From Enterovibrio coralii (GTDB lineage: Bacteria > Pseudomonadota > Gammaproteobacteria > Enterobacterales > Vibrionaceae): a stretch of 64,000 bases of DNA. The stretch covers positions 186,001 to 250,000 of the forward strand of contig NZ_LNTY01000006.1 of assembly GCF_001559595.1 (NCBI RefSeq). The letters are read 5' to 3'. Shown here piece by piece: positions 1-10,403 of this stretch. Numbering within the stretch: position 1 is the stretch's first letter; each line of letters starts with the position of its first letter. Below the pieces are notes generated by a model. It was not told where the DNA came from. It did not search any database and was given only the letters and a program-made list of their open reading frames with translations. Position numbers and translations under genes: made by a program.

Positions 1-2531
1 TGGGTACGCTAACGTCACGTGATAGCGGCGATTTCACGTTGGCATTGATTGATGCTTGGTCGGCCAGTTGCGATGTTTTGACCTTTTACAATGAAATGTG
101 GTTGAACGAAGCCTACGTCAATACTGCAATGGAAACAGGTTCACTGCATGAACTAGCAACGTTAATTGACTACGTGCCTCATCCAGGGGCGGCAGCGACA
201 GCAGACTTGGCATTCACCATTGCCGCGGGAGAGGGCATTCCTGAAGAAATCACGGTACCTGCTGGCACGAAAGTGCAGAGCACGCCGGGGCAAGATGAAA
301 AGCCTGTGATCTATGAAACGCTAGATGACCTTTCTGCTCGCGCGGCTTGGAATGCAATTCGTCCGAAGCTAACACATTCTCATCCGTTGATGCCAACGAC
401 CACCCGAATCCCTCTCCCCGGGACGAACTTAAACCTCAAGCCGGGTGATGCCGTTTATTTCGTCGCAGATAATGGTACCCAAGTGTTTGCTACCATCAAT
501 GCTGTTACACCCGTATTGGCGGATATCGCCAACGATCCAGATGCTGAAGATCTGACCTGGTTGCAGGTGTCGACACTAGCGAGTGAGCCTTTGGTTTCAC
601 CTGCATCCGGCAGTGTTGGAACTGTAACCACTGTCTTTGCCGATACTTTGCACGAACACATTGGGAAGACGCTTGTGGCGGGTGACTTAGCAAACACCCT
701 CAGTGACGAAGCCCTGTCCGAAAAAGCTTTTTTCTCTCCAATATTGGCGGGTTCTCAAGAGGTGCGTCAGGTCCAAGTATTCCGAGCCAAAGCCGCGATA
801 TTTGGTCACACAGCACCACCATTAGATACCTTGCATTATTCGCTGACGGGGACATCGCCTGTCTTCACTAAAAGCGGAAGTGACGTCATTGTTGAAGACG
901 TGACGACTGGGCCTTATGCCGGTAGAACCGCATCGACGTGGGCCGATGCTGGCAGTCTCGAACTGATGGATGAGGATAGCCAGCATCATGTTTACCTTGA
1001 ACGCGCCGTCACCGAGATCGGTAAGGGCTCTACGGTCGTGCTGATTGATGGTGATAACTGGTCGCGCTATAGCGTGAACGATACCTCTGACATATCGGCT
1101 GCTTTCTTCTCCGTGACTGGAAAAAGCTCGCGCCTAACGCTTAACTCAGATGCCCATTTCGACACATTTACTGTTCGAGGTACCACGGTATTTGGTGCGA
1201 GTGAGTGGCTCACCATCACCAAACCGCCCATCATGGATCCTCTTGATGAGACCAGTACTTCGCTGGATCTCCACGGTTGGTATCCAGGGCTAGAAGCGGG
1301 GCGTAAGGTGATATTAAGTGGCTTGGCTGCCGGGCTTGGGGAAGAGCCAGTGATCGCGACACGCATCATTCAGTCGGTATCTCATGCATTGACGGCAGAA
1401 GGCGGTACCACGGTGACATTTTCGGAAACCTTGAGTGCTCCGTATCTGCCTCAAAGCCTTCGTATCGCTGCAAATGTCGCACATGCCACGCAAGGCGAGT
1501 CAGTGGTAGAGGTGATGGGAGATGGGAATGCAACACCCCATCTTTCTTTCACGTCCAAACAAGCTCCTCAAACCTTTGTTCCTGCCAAAACGGCAACGGG
1601 CGTCAAACCAACAATGGAAATTCGGGTAAACAAAATCCTCTGGAAACAGGTACCAAATTTTCTGAATTCCAGTCCCACAGACCGCGTGTACACGCTACGC
1701 ATTGATGAAAGCGGTTATAGCCATGTGAGCTTTGGGGATGGCGTTTTAGGCGCAATGCCGAGAAAAGGACAACAAAACATCCGCGCCAGCTATCGAAAAA
1801 CCTTGGGGTTGGAAGGCCGAGTGAAGGCTGGGCAACTCAACCTGCTGATGTCTCAGCCCCTGGGGGTTGAAGCGGTAAAAAACCTGCTGGCTGCCGAAGG
1901 TGGAGCAAACCCTGAAAGTGGTGATGAAATGCGGATAAGCGCACCGCTTTCTTGCCGAACCTTAGGGCGCGTCGTTTCTCTAACAGATTATGCAGACTTC
2001 GCGCGTGCTTTCGGTGGTATTGCGAAAGCCACGTCTCAATGGCTCCATTCAAGCAAAGGGCCACAAGTCATTGTTACTGTCGCTGCAGAAGACGGTGTGC
2101 AGGTTCCAGAGGGGAGCGACCTGCATAACACACTGACCGATGCCTTGATTGCCGCAGGCGATCCTTTCGCACGCTTTACGTTGCGAAGCTTTCGTCAAAC
2201 TTTTTTCCGGCTTGGGGTAAAGCTGAAGGTGCATCCTGATTATCTCAGTGATGATGTGAAAGTGCGTGCCGAAGCTATGTTACGCGAGCAGCTTTCGTTT
2301 GAGGCGAGGGATTTTGGTCAGCCTGTGTTTGCCAGCGAGATTATCGCGCTGCTCCATGACGTAGATGGCGTTGATGCAGTGGTTATCGAAAGGCTGTATA
2401 CGGGAACGACACCTTCGCGCAGTGATGGCATCGCAGCATCTATGGCTGAGAACCTTTCTGGCGATGTGGTTGGCGCATCAATCCTCAGCCTTCACCCGGG
2501 CGCATTAGATTATTTGGAGACCAGCTTATGA
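1..2531 (+). CDS. Baseplate J-like protein of a contractile tail / eCIS cluster (5' partial)
   Basis: The reading frame is open from base 3, so the start lies outside the window; a TTG at 39 is internal. The visible N-terminus (residues TSRDSGDFTLALIDAWS, then DVLTFYNE and a WLNEAYVNTA segment) resembles the putative baseplate assembly proteins (TIGR02243 type) of tail-like injection systems. The C-terminal third (about 1900-2500) looks like the gpJ fold: a LTDYADFARAFGGIAKA stretch followed by alternating beta strands. In phage P2 and eCIS particles this protein forms the baseplate wedge that links sheath to fibres. The stop overlaps the start of the next gene (ATGA at 2528), which indicates translational coupling. 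The family is recognised from motifs only; the exact subfamily is not proved. Confidence 0.8.
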   Translation, partial: GTLTSRDSGDFTLALIDAWSASCDVLTFYNEMWLNEAYVNTAMETGSLHELATLIDYVPHPGAAATADLAFTIAAGEGIPEEITVPAGTKVQSTPGQDEKPVIYETLDDLSARAAWNAIRPKLTHSHPLMPTTTRIPLPGTNLNLKPGDAVYFVADNGTQVFATINAVTPVLADIANDPDAEDLTWLQVSTLASEPLVSPASGSVGTVTTVFADTLHEHIGKTLVAGDLANTLSDEALSEKAFFSPILAGSQEVRQVQVFRAKAAIFGHTAPPLDTLHYSLTGTSPVFTKSGSDVIVEDVTTGPYAGRTASTWADAGSLELMDEDSQHHVYLERAVTEIGKGSTVVLIDGDNWSRYSVNDTSDISAAFFSVTGKSSRLTLNSDAHFDTFTVRGTTVFGASEWLTITKPPIMDPLDETSTSLDLHGWYPGLEAGRKVILSGLAAGLGEEPVIATRIIQSVSHALTAEGGTTVTFSETLSAPYLPQSLRIAANVAHATQGESVVEVMGDGNATPHLSFTSKQAPQTFVPAKTATGVKPTMEIRVNKILWKQVPNFLNSSPTDRVYTLRIDESGYSHVSFGDGVLGAMPRKGQQNIRASYRKTLGLEGRVKAGQLNLLMSQPLGVEAVKNLLAAEGGANPESGDEMRISAPLSCRTLGRVVSLTDYADFARAFGGIAKATSQWLHSSKGPQVIVTVAAEDGVQVPEGSDLHNTLTDALIAAGDPFARFTLRSFRQTFFRLGVKLKVHPDYLSDDVKVRAEAMLREQLSFEARDFGQPVFASEIIALLHDVDGVDAVVIERLYTGTTPSRSDGIAASMAENLSGDVVGASILSLHPGALDYLETSL

Positions 2532-4610
2532 GCAGCTTGTCACCTGAATCGCTTTATCAACTTCTGCCCGAAGTATACCGTCGCCGAGATGAGGAGCAGG
2601 GTTTTCCTCTCAAAGCGTTGATGGAGATTCTTGCCGAGCAGGCGGGTGTTGTGAAGCATGACATTGACCGTCTCTATGATAACCAGTTTATTGATACCTG
2701 CGATGAGTGGGCTGCTGCGTATTTGGGTGAACTGGTTGGCTACCGTTTTGGCCCTGACATCCCCGGCGTGAGCAAAGGGCAGCGGTAGCGAATCAGATTC
2801 GATTGACCCGAAAGCGAGGGGTGGCATTGGCGTTAGAGCAACTTGCCACTGACACCACGCGTTGGCCTGCAAGAGTGATGGAGTTCTTTCAACTGTTAGC
2901 AAGACCTGAACATCTTGCGCGCCGCGTCCGAACAATCACTACACGTTAGATCTGCGTGACAGCGCAAAGTGTGATGGTATTGGTACCGCGTTTGATTCGG
3001 CCAGTTATTCCACTGCTGTCGGACGGATCCGTCAGGGAGAGGGCAAGCACCATTTTCGCAATATTGGCGTGTTTCTGTGGCGTCTTGGACAGTATCGACA
3101 ATCTATTGTGCCAGCCTATCGCTTCGCCGCAAGACGCTACTTATTCAATCCACTGGGGTGCAACACGCAACTTTACAATCAGCCGATCCCAGAGCCTGAC
3201 ATCAATCATCTTGCCAAAGAGGAGAATCTGCCCGTTGCGCTGAAAAGGCGCAGCATTGCAGGTGACCGGAAAGCCATTTTCTATCCTCACGCTTTTACAG
3301 TCTTTGTTGACGGCATTTTGCAAACGGCAGACCAACTGCAGATCTGTAATCTCAGTGATGCTGTTGCAGATTGGGCGCATTCACCCGTCGACCTCATTTC
3401 TGTTGACCCCGAACTGGGGCGAATATCGTTACCCGCGAGCATGCCCGAACCTGATGTTGTAAGCGTGACTTATCACTACGGTTTCAGTGCTGACATCGGC
3501 GGCGGATCTTACTCTCGCAGCGGCGGATTCATCGCGTCAAATATGGCGGTTCAATCAATTGGAGAAGGTGACAGTATCCAGCCTGCACTGGACCTTATTT
3601 CAACGGGTGGCGTGGCAGAGATTGGGGTATCACACCTCTTTCAAGAGGCATTGAGTGTTGCCGTGGATAGCGACCAAACCTTGTCGCTTCGAGCGGCAGA
3701 TGGTCACCGTGCGTTTATCGATCTTGATGGCAATGCAATGACGCTGGTTGGCGGGGATGAGTCAGAAATTGTGCTCGATGGACTCGTGATCTCTGGTGGA
3801 CAGATTGTAGTGCCGAATGATGGCAGCAATGCACTCCGTCGTTTGGTGCTTCGCAATATTACCTTGGTGCCGGGGTTGTCATTGGATATTCACGGCGACC
3901 CTGTCTCTCCGAATTCGCCATCGCTGGTGGTGGAAATGCCTAACGTTACCGTTGAAATTGAGCGTTCAATTCTCGGTGCGATCAGAACGGTAGAAGGCGC
4001 GTCAGTCACTTTGAAAGACAGCATTATCGATGCCGCATCCAACACAGGGACGGCATTTTCATCATTGGATGGCAGTCAACACGGCGGAGTATTGACCCTG
4101 TGCGAATCGACGGTTATTGGCAAAGTGGGCGCGCGTTCATTTCCCTTGATATCCAACTCGATTTTGGATGCTTCGCTGGCAGTGGGTGATGGGTGGACTG
4201 CGCCGGTTTGGGCGTTACAACGTCAAACCGGATGTGCACGGTTCTCTTACATTCCGCCATTATCCCGAGTGCCAAGGCAGCACCGCTGTCAGCCTCAGTT
4301 TGCGGCATCGAAAGCCATTGAAGCGGCTGAAGCTCGAAATCCGGCACTGTCGGATGCTGAAAGGAGCCATATTGCCCGTGGTGTTCGTGCCAGAGTTGTT
4401 CCTGCATTCACCTCCATCCGCTACAACGATGCGGCTTATGGGCAGCTTCTACTGTCTGCGCCCGTTGAGTTGTTGCGAGGTGCGGACAGTGGCAGCGAAA
4501 TGGGCGTCTATCACCATCTCTATCACCCGCAGCGGCATGACGCTTTGCTGTTTCGTCTCAATGAATTTCTACCTATCGGCCTTGATGCGGGCCTGATCTA
4601 TGTGACCTGA
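2528..4610 (+). pseudogene. Tail protein I-like / beta-helix protein of the tail cluster, frame broken twice
   Basis: Three consecutive frames together make one protein of about 694 residues. The first part (SSLSPESLYQLLPEVYRRRD) is typical of gpI-like tail proteins that sit on the baseplate next to gpJ. The frame is lost at the G run 2777-2779 and continues one frame earlier as AAVANQIRLTRKRGVALALE. It is lost again at about 2930 and resumes as NNHYTLDLRDSAKCDGIG, reading through FLWRLGQYRQ to the stop at 4610. Each break fits one missing base. The second half (from about 3500) has a GDSIQPALDLIS motif and repeating short beta strands, as in right-handed beta-helix proteins. Coupled to the upstream gene by an ATGA overlap. 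If the breaks are real, only an 86-residue fragment is made; otherwise the gene is intact. Confidence 0.75.
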
Positions 4611-4620
4611 GGAGGAACTC

Positions 4621-7600
4621 ATGCTACAGATATTTCAGGAAAAACATTTGATTCACGCCATAACTACTCCGAACTGGTTTCTATGCAGGGAAGAGTGGTA
4701 TCTGACACACCGTTAAATGAAGGTGCGGCAATTATCGATCGTAGATTTCGCGCTGAAACCATCGATTTAGCGGGATTTTGTGGCTATCCGGCACATCTGC
4801 CAGACAGCTTTAGAATTGCTGTTTCTGGTGGGGAGCTTCTTGTTCATCCTGGCCGTTATTATGTCGATGGTTTGATGGCGGAGAACTTTGGTTTTGGCGA
4901 ACACGACTTTTACCTCCCTTTAGAAGAAATGCGCAGCAATGAGCCTGTGCCTTTTCAGTCCCAACCCTATCTTCCGATTATGGAGCCTCTGGAGCTGGAG
5001 GATGGTCGTTATCTGGTGTTTTTGGACGTCTGGAAACGGCCTGTGACCTTCCTTGAAGCACCAGAGCTTGTTGACCCCGCGATCGGTGTTGATACCAGTG
5101 CTAGGATTCAAACGGTTTGGCAGGTAAAGCTTTTTGCCGTTGATGAAGGTGTAACCTGCAATACCGAGGATGAAGACATAGAGGGTTGGGGCGCATTTAC
5201 CCAAGCATCTGGCGCGCGTTTATCAACACGAGCGAACCCTGCTTCGGCAGTGGACGATCCGTGTTTACTGCCCCCAGAAGGCGGGTATCGAGGGCTGGAA
5301 AACCGCACCTACATGGTTTCTGTGCATGATGTTAATGACGATGGCTTGCCGCTTCTTAAGTGGTCGCGAGTCAACGGTGCATTTGCTGGGCGTATTCTAG
5401 CTCAACCTGCAAACAATACGCTGACGCTAGAACAAGTGGCGAAAGATGATTATCTGCGTTTCAACGCGGGAGACTGGGCGGAAATCACGGATGATGTTCG
5501 AGTGTTGGAAGGCAACCCCGGTACCATGGTGAGGGTACTGTCGGTTAATGACGCCACGAATACCATTGTGCTCGAAGCGCCACTGGCAGCAGGGGAAATT
5601 CTTCTGGTCCCTGCATCGACTGCGGCCAATCAGAGTATCCATCCGATACTTCGTCGTTGGGATCAATCCGGTGTCGTGTTGGATACCAATGGCAACGATA
5701 TTGTCAATCTGGGCGCTCCGGGAAGCGATGGATTAATTCCAGCACCAGAGGGTGTTTTCATCGCGTTAGAAGATGGCGTTGAAGTGGCCATCGATCTAGA
5801 TGGTAGTGGGGCGGACTACCACGTGAGTGACAATTGGAGCTTTGTGACCCGCTATGCCGACAGCTCAGTAGAAACCTTCACCAATGCACCGCCGCAGGCG
5901 TTTCATCATCATTACTGCCGTCTGGCCGTTGTCGACGTGAGTGAAGGGGAATTTGTTGAACCTATTTTTCAAGATTGTCGAGACCCGATAGGAACTGCTG
6001 GCTGCTGCACAGTTGTCGTCAGACCTGGTGAAGATATTCAGGCCGCTTTGGATAGCCTTTCGCCAGAATTCGGTGGATGTGTTTGTTTGAAAGTCGGTGT
6101 TCATACAATTCGCCGTCCGCTCGTGATTCGCCATCCTAACGTATCACTGCATGGTGAAAGTCACGGTGCGCAAATAGAGAATTTGAGTAACGACTCGGCC
6201 ATTTTGGTTGGTTCTGATGACGGGAGTCGGCTTTCGGGTATTGATCTCTCTACCATCTTCATCATTAATCGGGGCGGCACAGAACAACCGCAAGGCATCA
6301 TTGCGTTTCGTGGTGTCGATGATAGCGTGATTGAAAGCTGTCGTGTCCTTTCGGTCGATAGTATCTCACCGGGGTTTGGTAACCCTGCAATTGGACTATT
6401 TGATTGTGAACGGATGCTGGTGGCGCATTGCACGTTGGAAGGTGCGCCTATCGGTGTTTGGATGGATGACGATGGACAAGACATTTTGGTTCAAGGCAAT
6501 GTCATTTCATACTCAGACGCGCAATTGAGCGGGCTAATTGGTGTTGTAGTCGCCCGTCTGACAGGGCGGGTGAGGGTAATCGATAACGACATTGAAGGCT
6601 TTGTTCGTGGTGTTGTTGTGAATAACGAGCCTGCGGGCTCGCCGTTTTCCACTGCTACCTACAGCGAAATAAAAGGAAACCGCATTACGTTAGGGCAAAT
6701 GGCTGGCGAACAAGACGCGGTTGCCATTGAAAGCAATTGTGCATATGGCACGGTATCTGAAAATCAAATCGTGCTGTTGGCGGAGGACAGTACGGGGGTG
6801 ATGGTACGGGGCGTTGGCGCGTTGGTGGAACGAAACCGCATCGAGACTGAGGAACAGGTCGAAGTGCAGATTGCGGTGCTGGTAGGAAGCGATGATGAAC
6901 TTTTCTCCGGCGGCATCACTGTTGCTCAGAATTGGATTCGTGGCTGTAGCGGCGGCGTTGTTGTTGAACAGGTGACAGGTATTCGTGTTGATAACAATGA
7001 CATCTCTGGCGACGGAGGCACTGAACTGGCGATCTCGATAACGGAATGTTCCTTGGTCAGTGTCGAGAACAACAACGTCGTGGGGATGACGCTGTCAGTG
7101 TTCGTCAGTCAAAGCGAAGATGTTCAAATCATGAGTAACCAAATTTTCGACTGTGGTGTAGCAATGACTTGCGAGCGTTGCTCCAGAGTCGACATCTCTA
7201 ACAATCAAGTCTCCAACTGCACGCATGGTGGCATTGTGCTTTTGCTCTGCATCGCTCGAGCAGGCGTGATCGCAAATCGCCTTAATTATGTGGGGTCTGC
7301 GGGTGATGGCATTTTTGCCTCGTCCATTATGAGTCTGTTCCAACTCGGCGAATGCCATATTGAATCAAACGAAGTGCTGAACACCGGCGTGGGTGAGGAT
7401 AATGTGGTCAATGGCCAAGCGTCTGTGGGTATTGGTGCGTTGTTTGTTCTTGAGGCCAGAATTGAAAGCAATCTTGTGTCCTACTCTGACTTGCTCACGC
7501 GGCAAAGTGTGTTGGATAACCGCGCGTTACTGATGCAGGGCTTGTTTGAGATTTCTTTCCCTGTGAGTGATTCCCGCTTTGTTCTGCTGGGGTATTCCGC

Positions 7601-7952
7601 GCAGATATCGAACAACAAATTCCTCGGCTCCAGTGCCGATACCATGGTTGAGATTCTGTCTACCACGCTGACAGACAATATCCGATTCAGGTTTGAACGG
7701 GTGCTGTTCAACAACAACTTTATCGAGCATGTCGGTAACAACCCCGATGACATTGCTTCAGGGGCGACAGTCATTTTGAACGGTCATCATGCCTCGGTCA
7801 TGGGGAATCACATTAAATCTGGCACTTTTTTTCTGCCCTCGTTCGACTTCAACAATATGGCGGGTCCTTTCATCGGTAATGTGGTGCGAGGCAATGTCAT
7901 AAATCACCCAGAGTTCCCATCGCCTCAATTTAACTTCAATACACAGGCTTAA
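4621..7952 (+). CDS. DUF6519-like, right-handed beta-helix fibre protein of the tail cluster
   Basis: A strong ribosome site (GAGGAGG, 4609-4615) points to the ATG at 4621, but one base seems missing just after it. With one G added (ATGGCT) the protein begins MATDISGKTFDSRHNYSELV and joins the long frame that has an ATG at 4683. The N-terminal part (TFDSRHNYSELVSMQGRV, then LNEGAAIIDRRF) resembles DUF6519, a domain seen in tail-associated proteins. From about residue 460 come many turns of the form N.I..C..GV, typical of a right-handed parallel beta-helix (pectate-lyase-like fold). It may act as a fibre or spike that contacts a surface or polysaccharide; that role is inference. About 1110 residues if the start is repaired. 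As given, translation from 4621 stops after about 30 codons, and the 4683 ATG is the fallback start. Confidence 0.78.
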
Positions 7953-7966
7953 CTAAGGAGCGAATC

Positions 7967-8371
7967 ATGGCAAAGGCAAGCACCGTTCTGAAAAAGCACA
8001 TTTCGCTTGTTAGTGAAATGCAAAAAGCCGCGAAACCGAATAGCGTGAAAAATCCGATTATGAAAACCCGTGAAACCGCACTGGCACAAAAGGCGAGGGT
8101 ACAAAGCAGGATTGCTGAGTTGGAGAAACAGCGCGCGGCGTTCAACAAGAAAATCGATGACGCCATTGAGCGTGAGAAAAAGCAACTCAGTGAGATTGCC
8201 CAGTTTGAGGACATGGTGAAAGATCAGGACGTACCCAACACCGACGTTAAACCTAAGCCGAAACCACGCACGCCAAGAACTCCCAAAGTGAGCGCAGATA
8301 CGTTAGTCAAAGCAACGGCAAAGAGGAAACCAGCAACGCCGACAACGAAAAGACGACCTACAAAGAAATAA
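7967..8371 (+). CDS. Small Lys-rich protein with coiled coil and basic tail
   Basis: 134 residues, ATG at 7967 behind an AAGGAG ribosome site at 7955-7960, 14 bases after the beta-helix gene. Residues 25-70 form a charged heptad-like helix (LAQKARVQSRIAELEKQ) that should be a coiled coil. The last 45 residues are a low-complexity Lys/Pro/Thr/Arg tail (KPKPKPRTPRTPK, KRRPTKK) like histone H1 tails. No signal peptide or membrane segment. I do not recognise a family. Its place between fibre and toxin genes suggests a structural, linker or cargo-binding role in the tail particle, which is inference. A nucleic-acid-binding protein is the main alternative. Confidence 0.7.
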   Translation: MAKASTVLKKHISLVSEMQKAAKPNSVKNPIMKTRETALAQKARVQSRIAELEKQRAAFNKKIDDAIEREKKQLSEIAQFEDMVKDQDVPNTDVKPKPKPRTPRTPKVSADTLVKATAKRKPATPTTKRRPTKK

Positions 8372-8403
8372 CCGATTCGATGAAGACGAAAAGGTAACGT
8401 GCC

Positions 8404-9684
8404 ATGTCTTACGCCCCTCAAGCAAAAGTGCCAGATGGTAACCACCAAACTGACCTTCTGACGGTGAACCCGCTGATGCGTCAGGTCAGCAATATACTGA
8501 ATGCTCCCCAAAGCATGTTCAGCTCTCGACGAAAGCCATGTGTGCAGAAGAAACCAAGTATCAGTGAACCCGGGGACGTTTTCGAACGGGAAGCAGATCG
8601 TGTTGCCGGCGCTGTAATGGCGGATCAAGCCGTTCATCAGAGTGATTCAACATCACCAAGCGTGCCGTCCGTTCAGAGAAAATGCGCTGCTTGTGAAGAA
8701 GAAGACCAAATAATGCGAGAGCCGGAATCGCCCAATGCTGCTAATCAGGTTTCTGCACACGCAGGCGATGCAATCAATCAAGTATCGGGTGGTCAGCCTC
8801 TCTCTGGCGAGTCTAAGGCATTTTTTGAATCGAGAATGGGGGCGGATTTCAGTGATGTGCGCATCCATACCGATACCAAAGCAGATACTGCGGCACGCTC
8901 AATTTATGCCAGAGCTTACACGCTTGGTAGTGATATCGTGTTTCGAAAAGGGGAGTTCAACCCTCACTCTTTTGAAGGGAGACACTTGTTAGCGCATGAG
9001 CTAACACACGTGATTCAGCAAGGTGGTGCAAGGCAGACAGTGCAACGTTCTGTAATACCAGAAGTGACGACACGAACTTCGCGCCCTTTTATTGCAAGAG
9101 CTTGTCCTCCTGGCCCGGGGCCATTTCCCGGCGATGGATTAGCACCTCCGGGTGATTGTAGTTGGGGCTCTTACATTCCATTGCGCGCTGCAGTGGTTGC
9201 TGCAAAGCAAATTACCAACCCGCTAGGACGCTGCTCTGGGACAGATGGCTGTGTACTACTGGCAATAAAAATCGCGGCAATGGCGACAGAGATGACATCG
9301 CGAATTGCGCTTGATACAACCTGTTTTAGAGGGGGCAATAAAGGACACAGAGAGCGAGTCTGTAACCTGATAAACTCCATCGTGCGTTGTCAGCGTTTTT
9401 TTGCAGGGTCAAACTGTTCTCCTGAATTGCTCGCAGCCATGGAAGCGGTTGTGCAAGCCTCTCATGCTGCCATAATGGGGGGCATGGCGTTGGCCGCAGC
9501 AGCACTGGTTGTCGCGTTAATCGCTGCAATCATTTTGCTGATCAAAGCGATTCTCGCTGCACTCGCCGCAGCGGCAGTAACAGCTGCAGAAGCAGCCGCG
9601 ATTGCGGCCACAGCAGCAGCACTGATTGCGGTTCTCACATCATTGCAAGAAGCAATTTCCCCAAGCGAGGACGATGGAGCGTAA
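8404..9684 (+). CDS. DUF4157 protein with possible C-terminal toxin module (candidate eCIS cargo)
   Basis: 426 residues. Residues about 130-207 are a DUF4157 domain: FFESRMGADFSDVRIHTD, then AYTLGSDIVF, then the metallopeptidase-like motif LLAHELTHVIQQ with HELTH at 198-202. DUF4157 is a recognised marker of proteins linked to extracellular contractile injection systems. A CAAC pair lies at 94-97. Downstream, residues 250-340 hold a Cys-rich, helical module with the motif CFRGGNKGH (307-315) and five or six further Cys; this resembles small all-alpha polymorphic-toxin domains, and Ntox16 is the family I would compare first. Residues 357-412 are almost all Ala/Ile/Leu/Val and could insert in a membrane. 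The stop at 9682 abuts the next ATG. Toxin activity is inferred from architecture and neighbour. Confidence 0.78.
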   Translation: MSYAPQAKVPDGNHQTDLLTVNPLMRQVSNILNAPQSMFSSRRKPCVQKKPSISEPGDVFEREADRVAGAVMADQAVHQSDSTSPSVPSVQRKCAACEEEDQIMREPESPNAANQVSAHAGDAINQVSGGQPLSGESKAFFESRMGADFSDVRIHTDTKADTAARSIYARAYTLGSDIVFRKGEFNPHSFEGRHLLAHELTHVIQQGGARQTVQRSVIPEVTTRTSRPFIARACPPGPGPFPGDGLAPPGDCSWGSYIPLRAAVVAAKQITNPLGRCSGTDGCVLLAIKIAAMATEMTSRIALDTTCFRGGNKGHRERVCNLINSIVRCQRFFAGSNCSPELLAAMEAVVQASHAAIMGGMALAAAALVVALIAAIILLIKAILAALAAAAVTAAEAAAIAATAAALIAVLTSLQEAISPSEDDGA

Positions 9685-10260
9685 ATGCAGCAAACTGAAA
9701 ACGTCATCAAACAGTTAAAACTGGCCTTTGGACATAGAACCAAGCCTCACAATCAGCATTTGATTGTGGCGGATGTGTTCGACCCAGAAAAAGAACCGCT
9801 AGAAGCGCTGTTGATTGCCAAAGAGCCTTGGGATTTAACGCCGGATGACATTCGTGAGGTTGTGAGTAGCAATTTGTGGATGTTAACCCCGGCGGCCTTT
9901 CATTATTACCTTCCTGCATTTTTGGCAGCAATGCTAAATGACAAGGGAAACATTGGCCTTTTTTCTGATGAGATGGTTGATAGCTTGACGCGACCAAACA
10001 TCGAAGATGCGGATAGCAAACTCGAACCGATAGCGGGCAGAGATGAGGTGCAGTTTGTCAGAGAACTACGTGGGTTTCATCACGAGTGGTATTCATCAGG
10101 ATGGCCTGACACCTTGTTCTTACAGCGCTATGGAACACTCACTGACGATGAAAAAGCTGCGGTACTTACCTGCATAGAGGCCTTCCGTGAGCGATTCGGG
10201 AATGACTATCCAGATGACGAATTAGGTGAGGTAATTGCTCGTTACTGGCGGGCATCTTAG
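9685..10260 (+). CDS. DUF6714-like protein, candidate immunity protein
   Basis: 191 residues; the ATG directly follows the TAA of the DUF4157 gene (TAAATG), so the two are translationally linked. The segment NLWMLTPAAFHYYLPAFLAAML (residues 67-88) matches the hallmark of DUF6714, a family of small cytosolic proteins. The C-terminus (LTDDEKAAVLTCIEAFRERF) is helical. No signal peptide or membrane segment and an acidic composition, as in many immunity proteins. In polymorphic-toxin loci the gene right after a toxin usually encodes its antidote; that is the basis for the immunity call, not direct sequence evidence. It could instead be a chaperone or adaptor that loads the cargo. Confidence 0.65.
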   Translation: MQQTENVIKQLKLAFGHRTKPHNQHLIVADVFDPEKEPLEALLIAKEPWDLTPDDIREVVSSNLWMLTPAAFHYYLPAFLAAMLNDKGNIGLFSDEMVDSLTRPNIEDADSKLEPIAGRDEVQFVRELRGFHHEWYSSGWPDTLFLQRYGTLTDDEKAAVLTCIEAFRERFGNDYPDDELGEVIARYWRAS

Positions 10261-10357
10261 TTTGACGAGAAATGCGCTTTTCTTGGGTTCGGGTTTGGCA
10301 AACGAGGCACTGGTAAATTTTTTTATCTCAACTGCAATAAACTAGTGCTGTGATTCG

Positions 10358-10396
10358 TTATTGAAGTGAAAACAGGATTTTTTTCACCTTCAATAA
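10358..10396. repeat. Inverted repeat / hairpin in the doxX leader
   Basis: TTATTGAAGTGAAAA (10358-10372) is mirrored by TTTTTTCACCTTCAATAA (10379-10396), with one bulged base and a loop of about 6 bases. The right arm ends just before the ribosome site of the DoxX-like gene. It has no downstream T run, so it is not a good terminator for the gene before it. It may be an operator or an RNA hairpin in the leader. Confidence 0.5.
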
Positions 10397-10403
10397 GAGA
10401 ATC

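Noticed and set aside
4168-4596. 142-residue frame in another phase within the tail I-like gene
   Set aside because: The main frame is continuous here with beta-helix sequence; this one has irregular composition and no start signal.
9462-9743. Ala-rich minus-strand frame of 93 residues
   Set aside because: It mirrors the Ala/Ile/Leu-rich end of the DUF4157 protein; the long frame is a by-product of GC-rich Ala codons.
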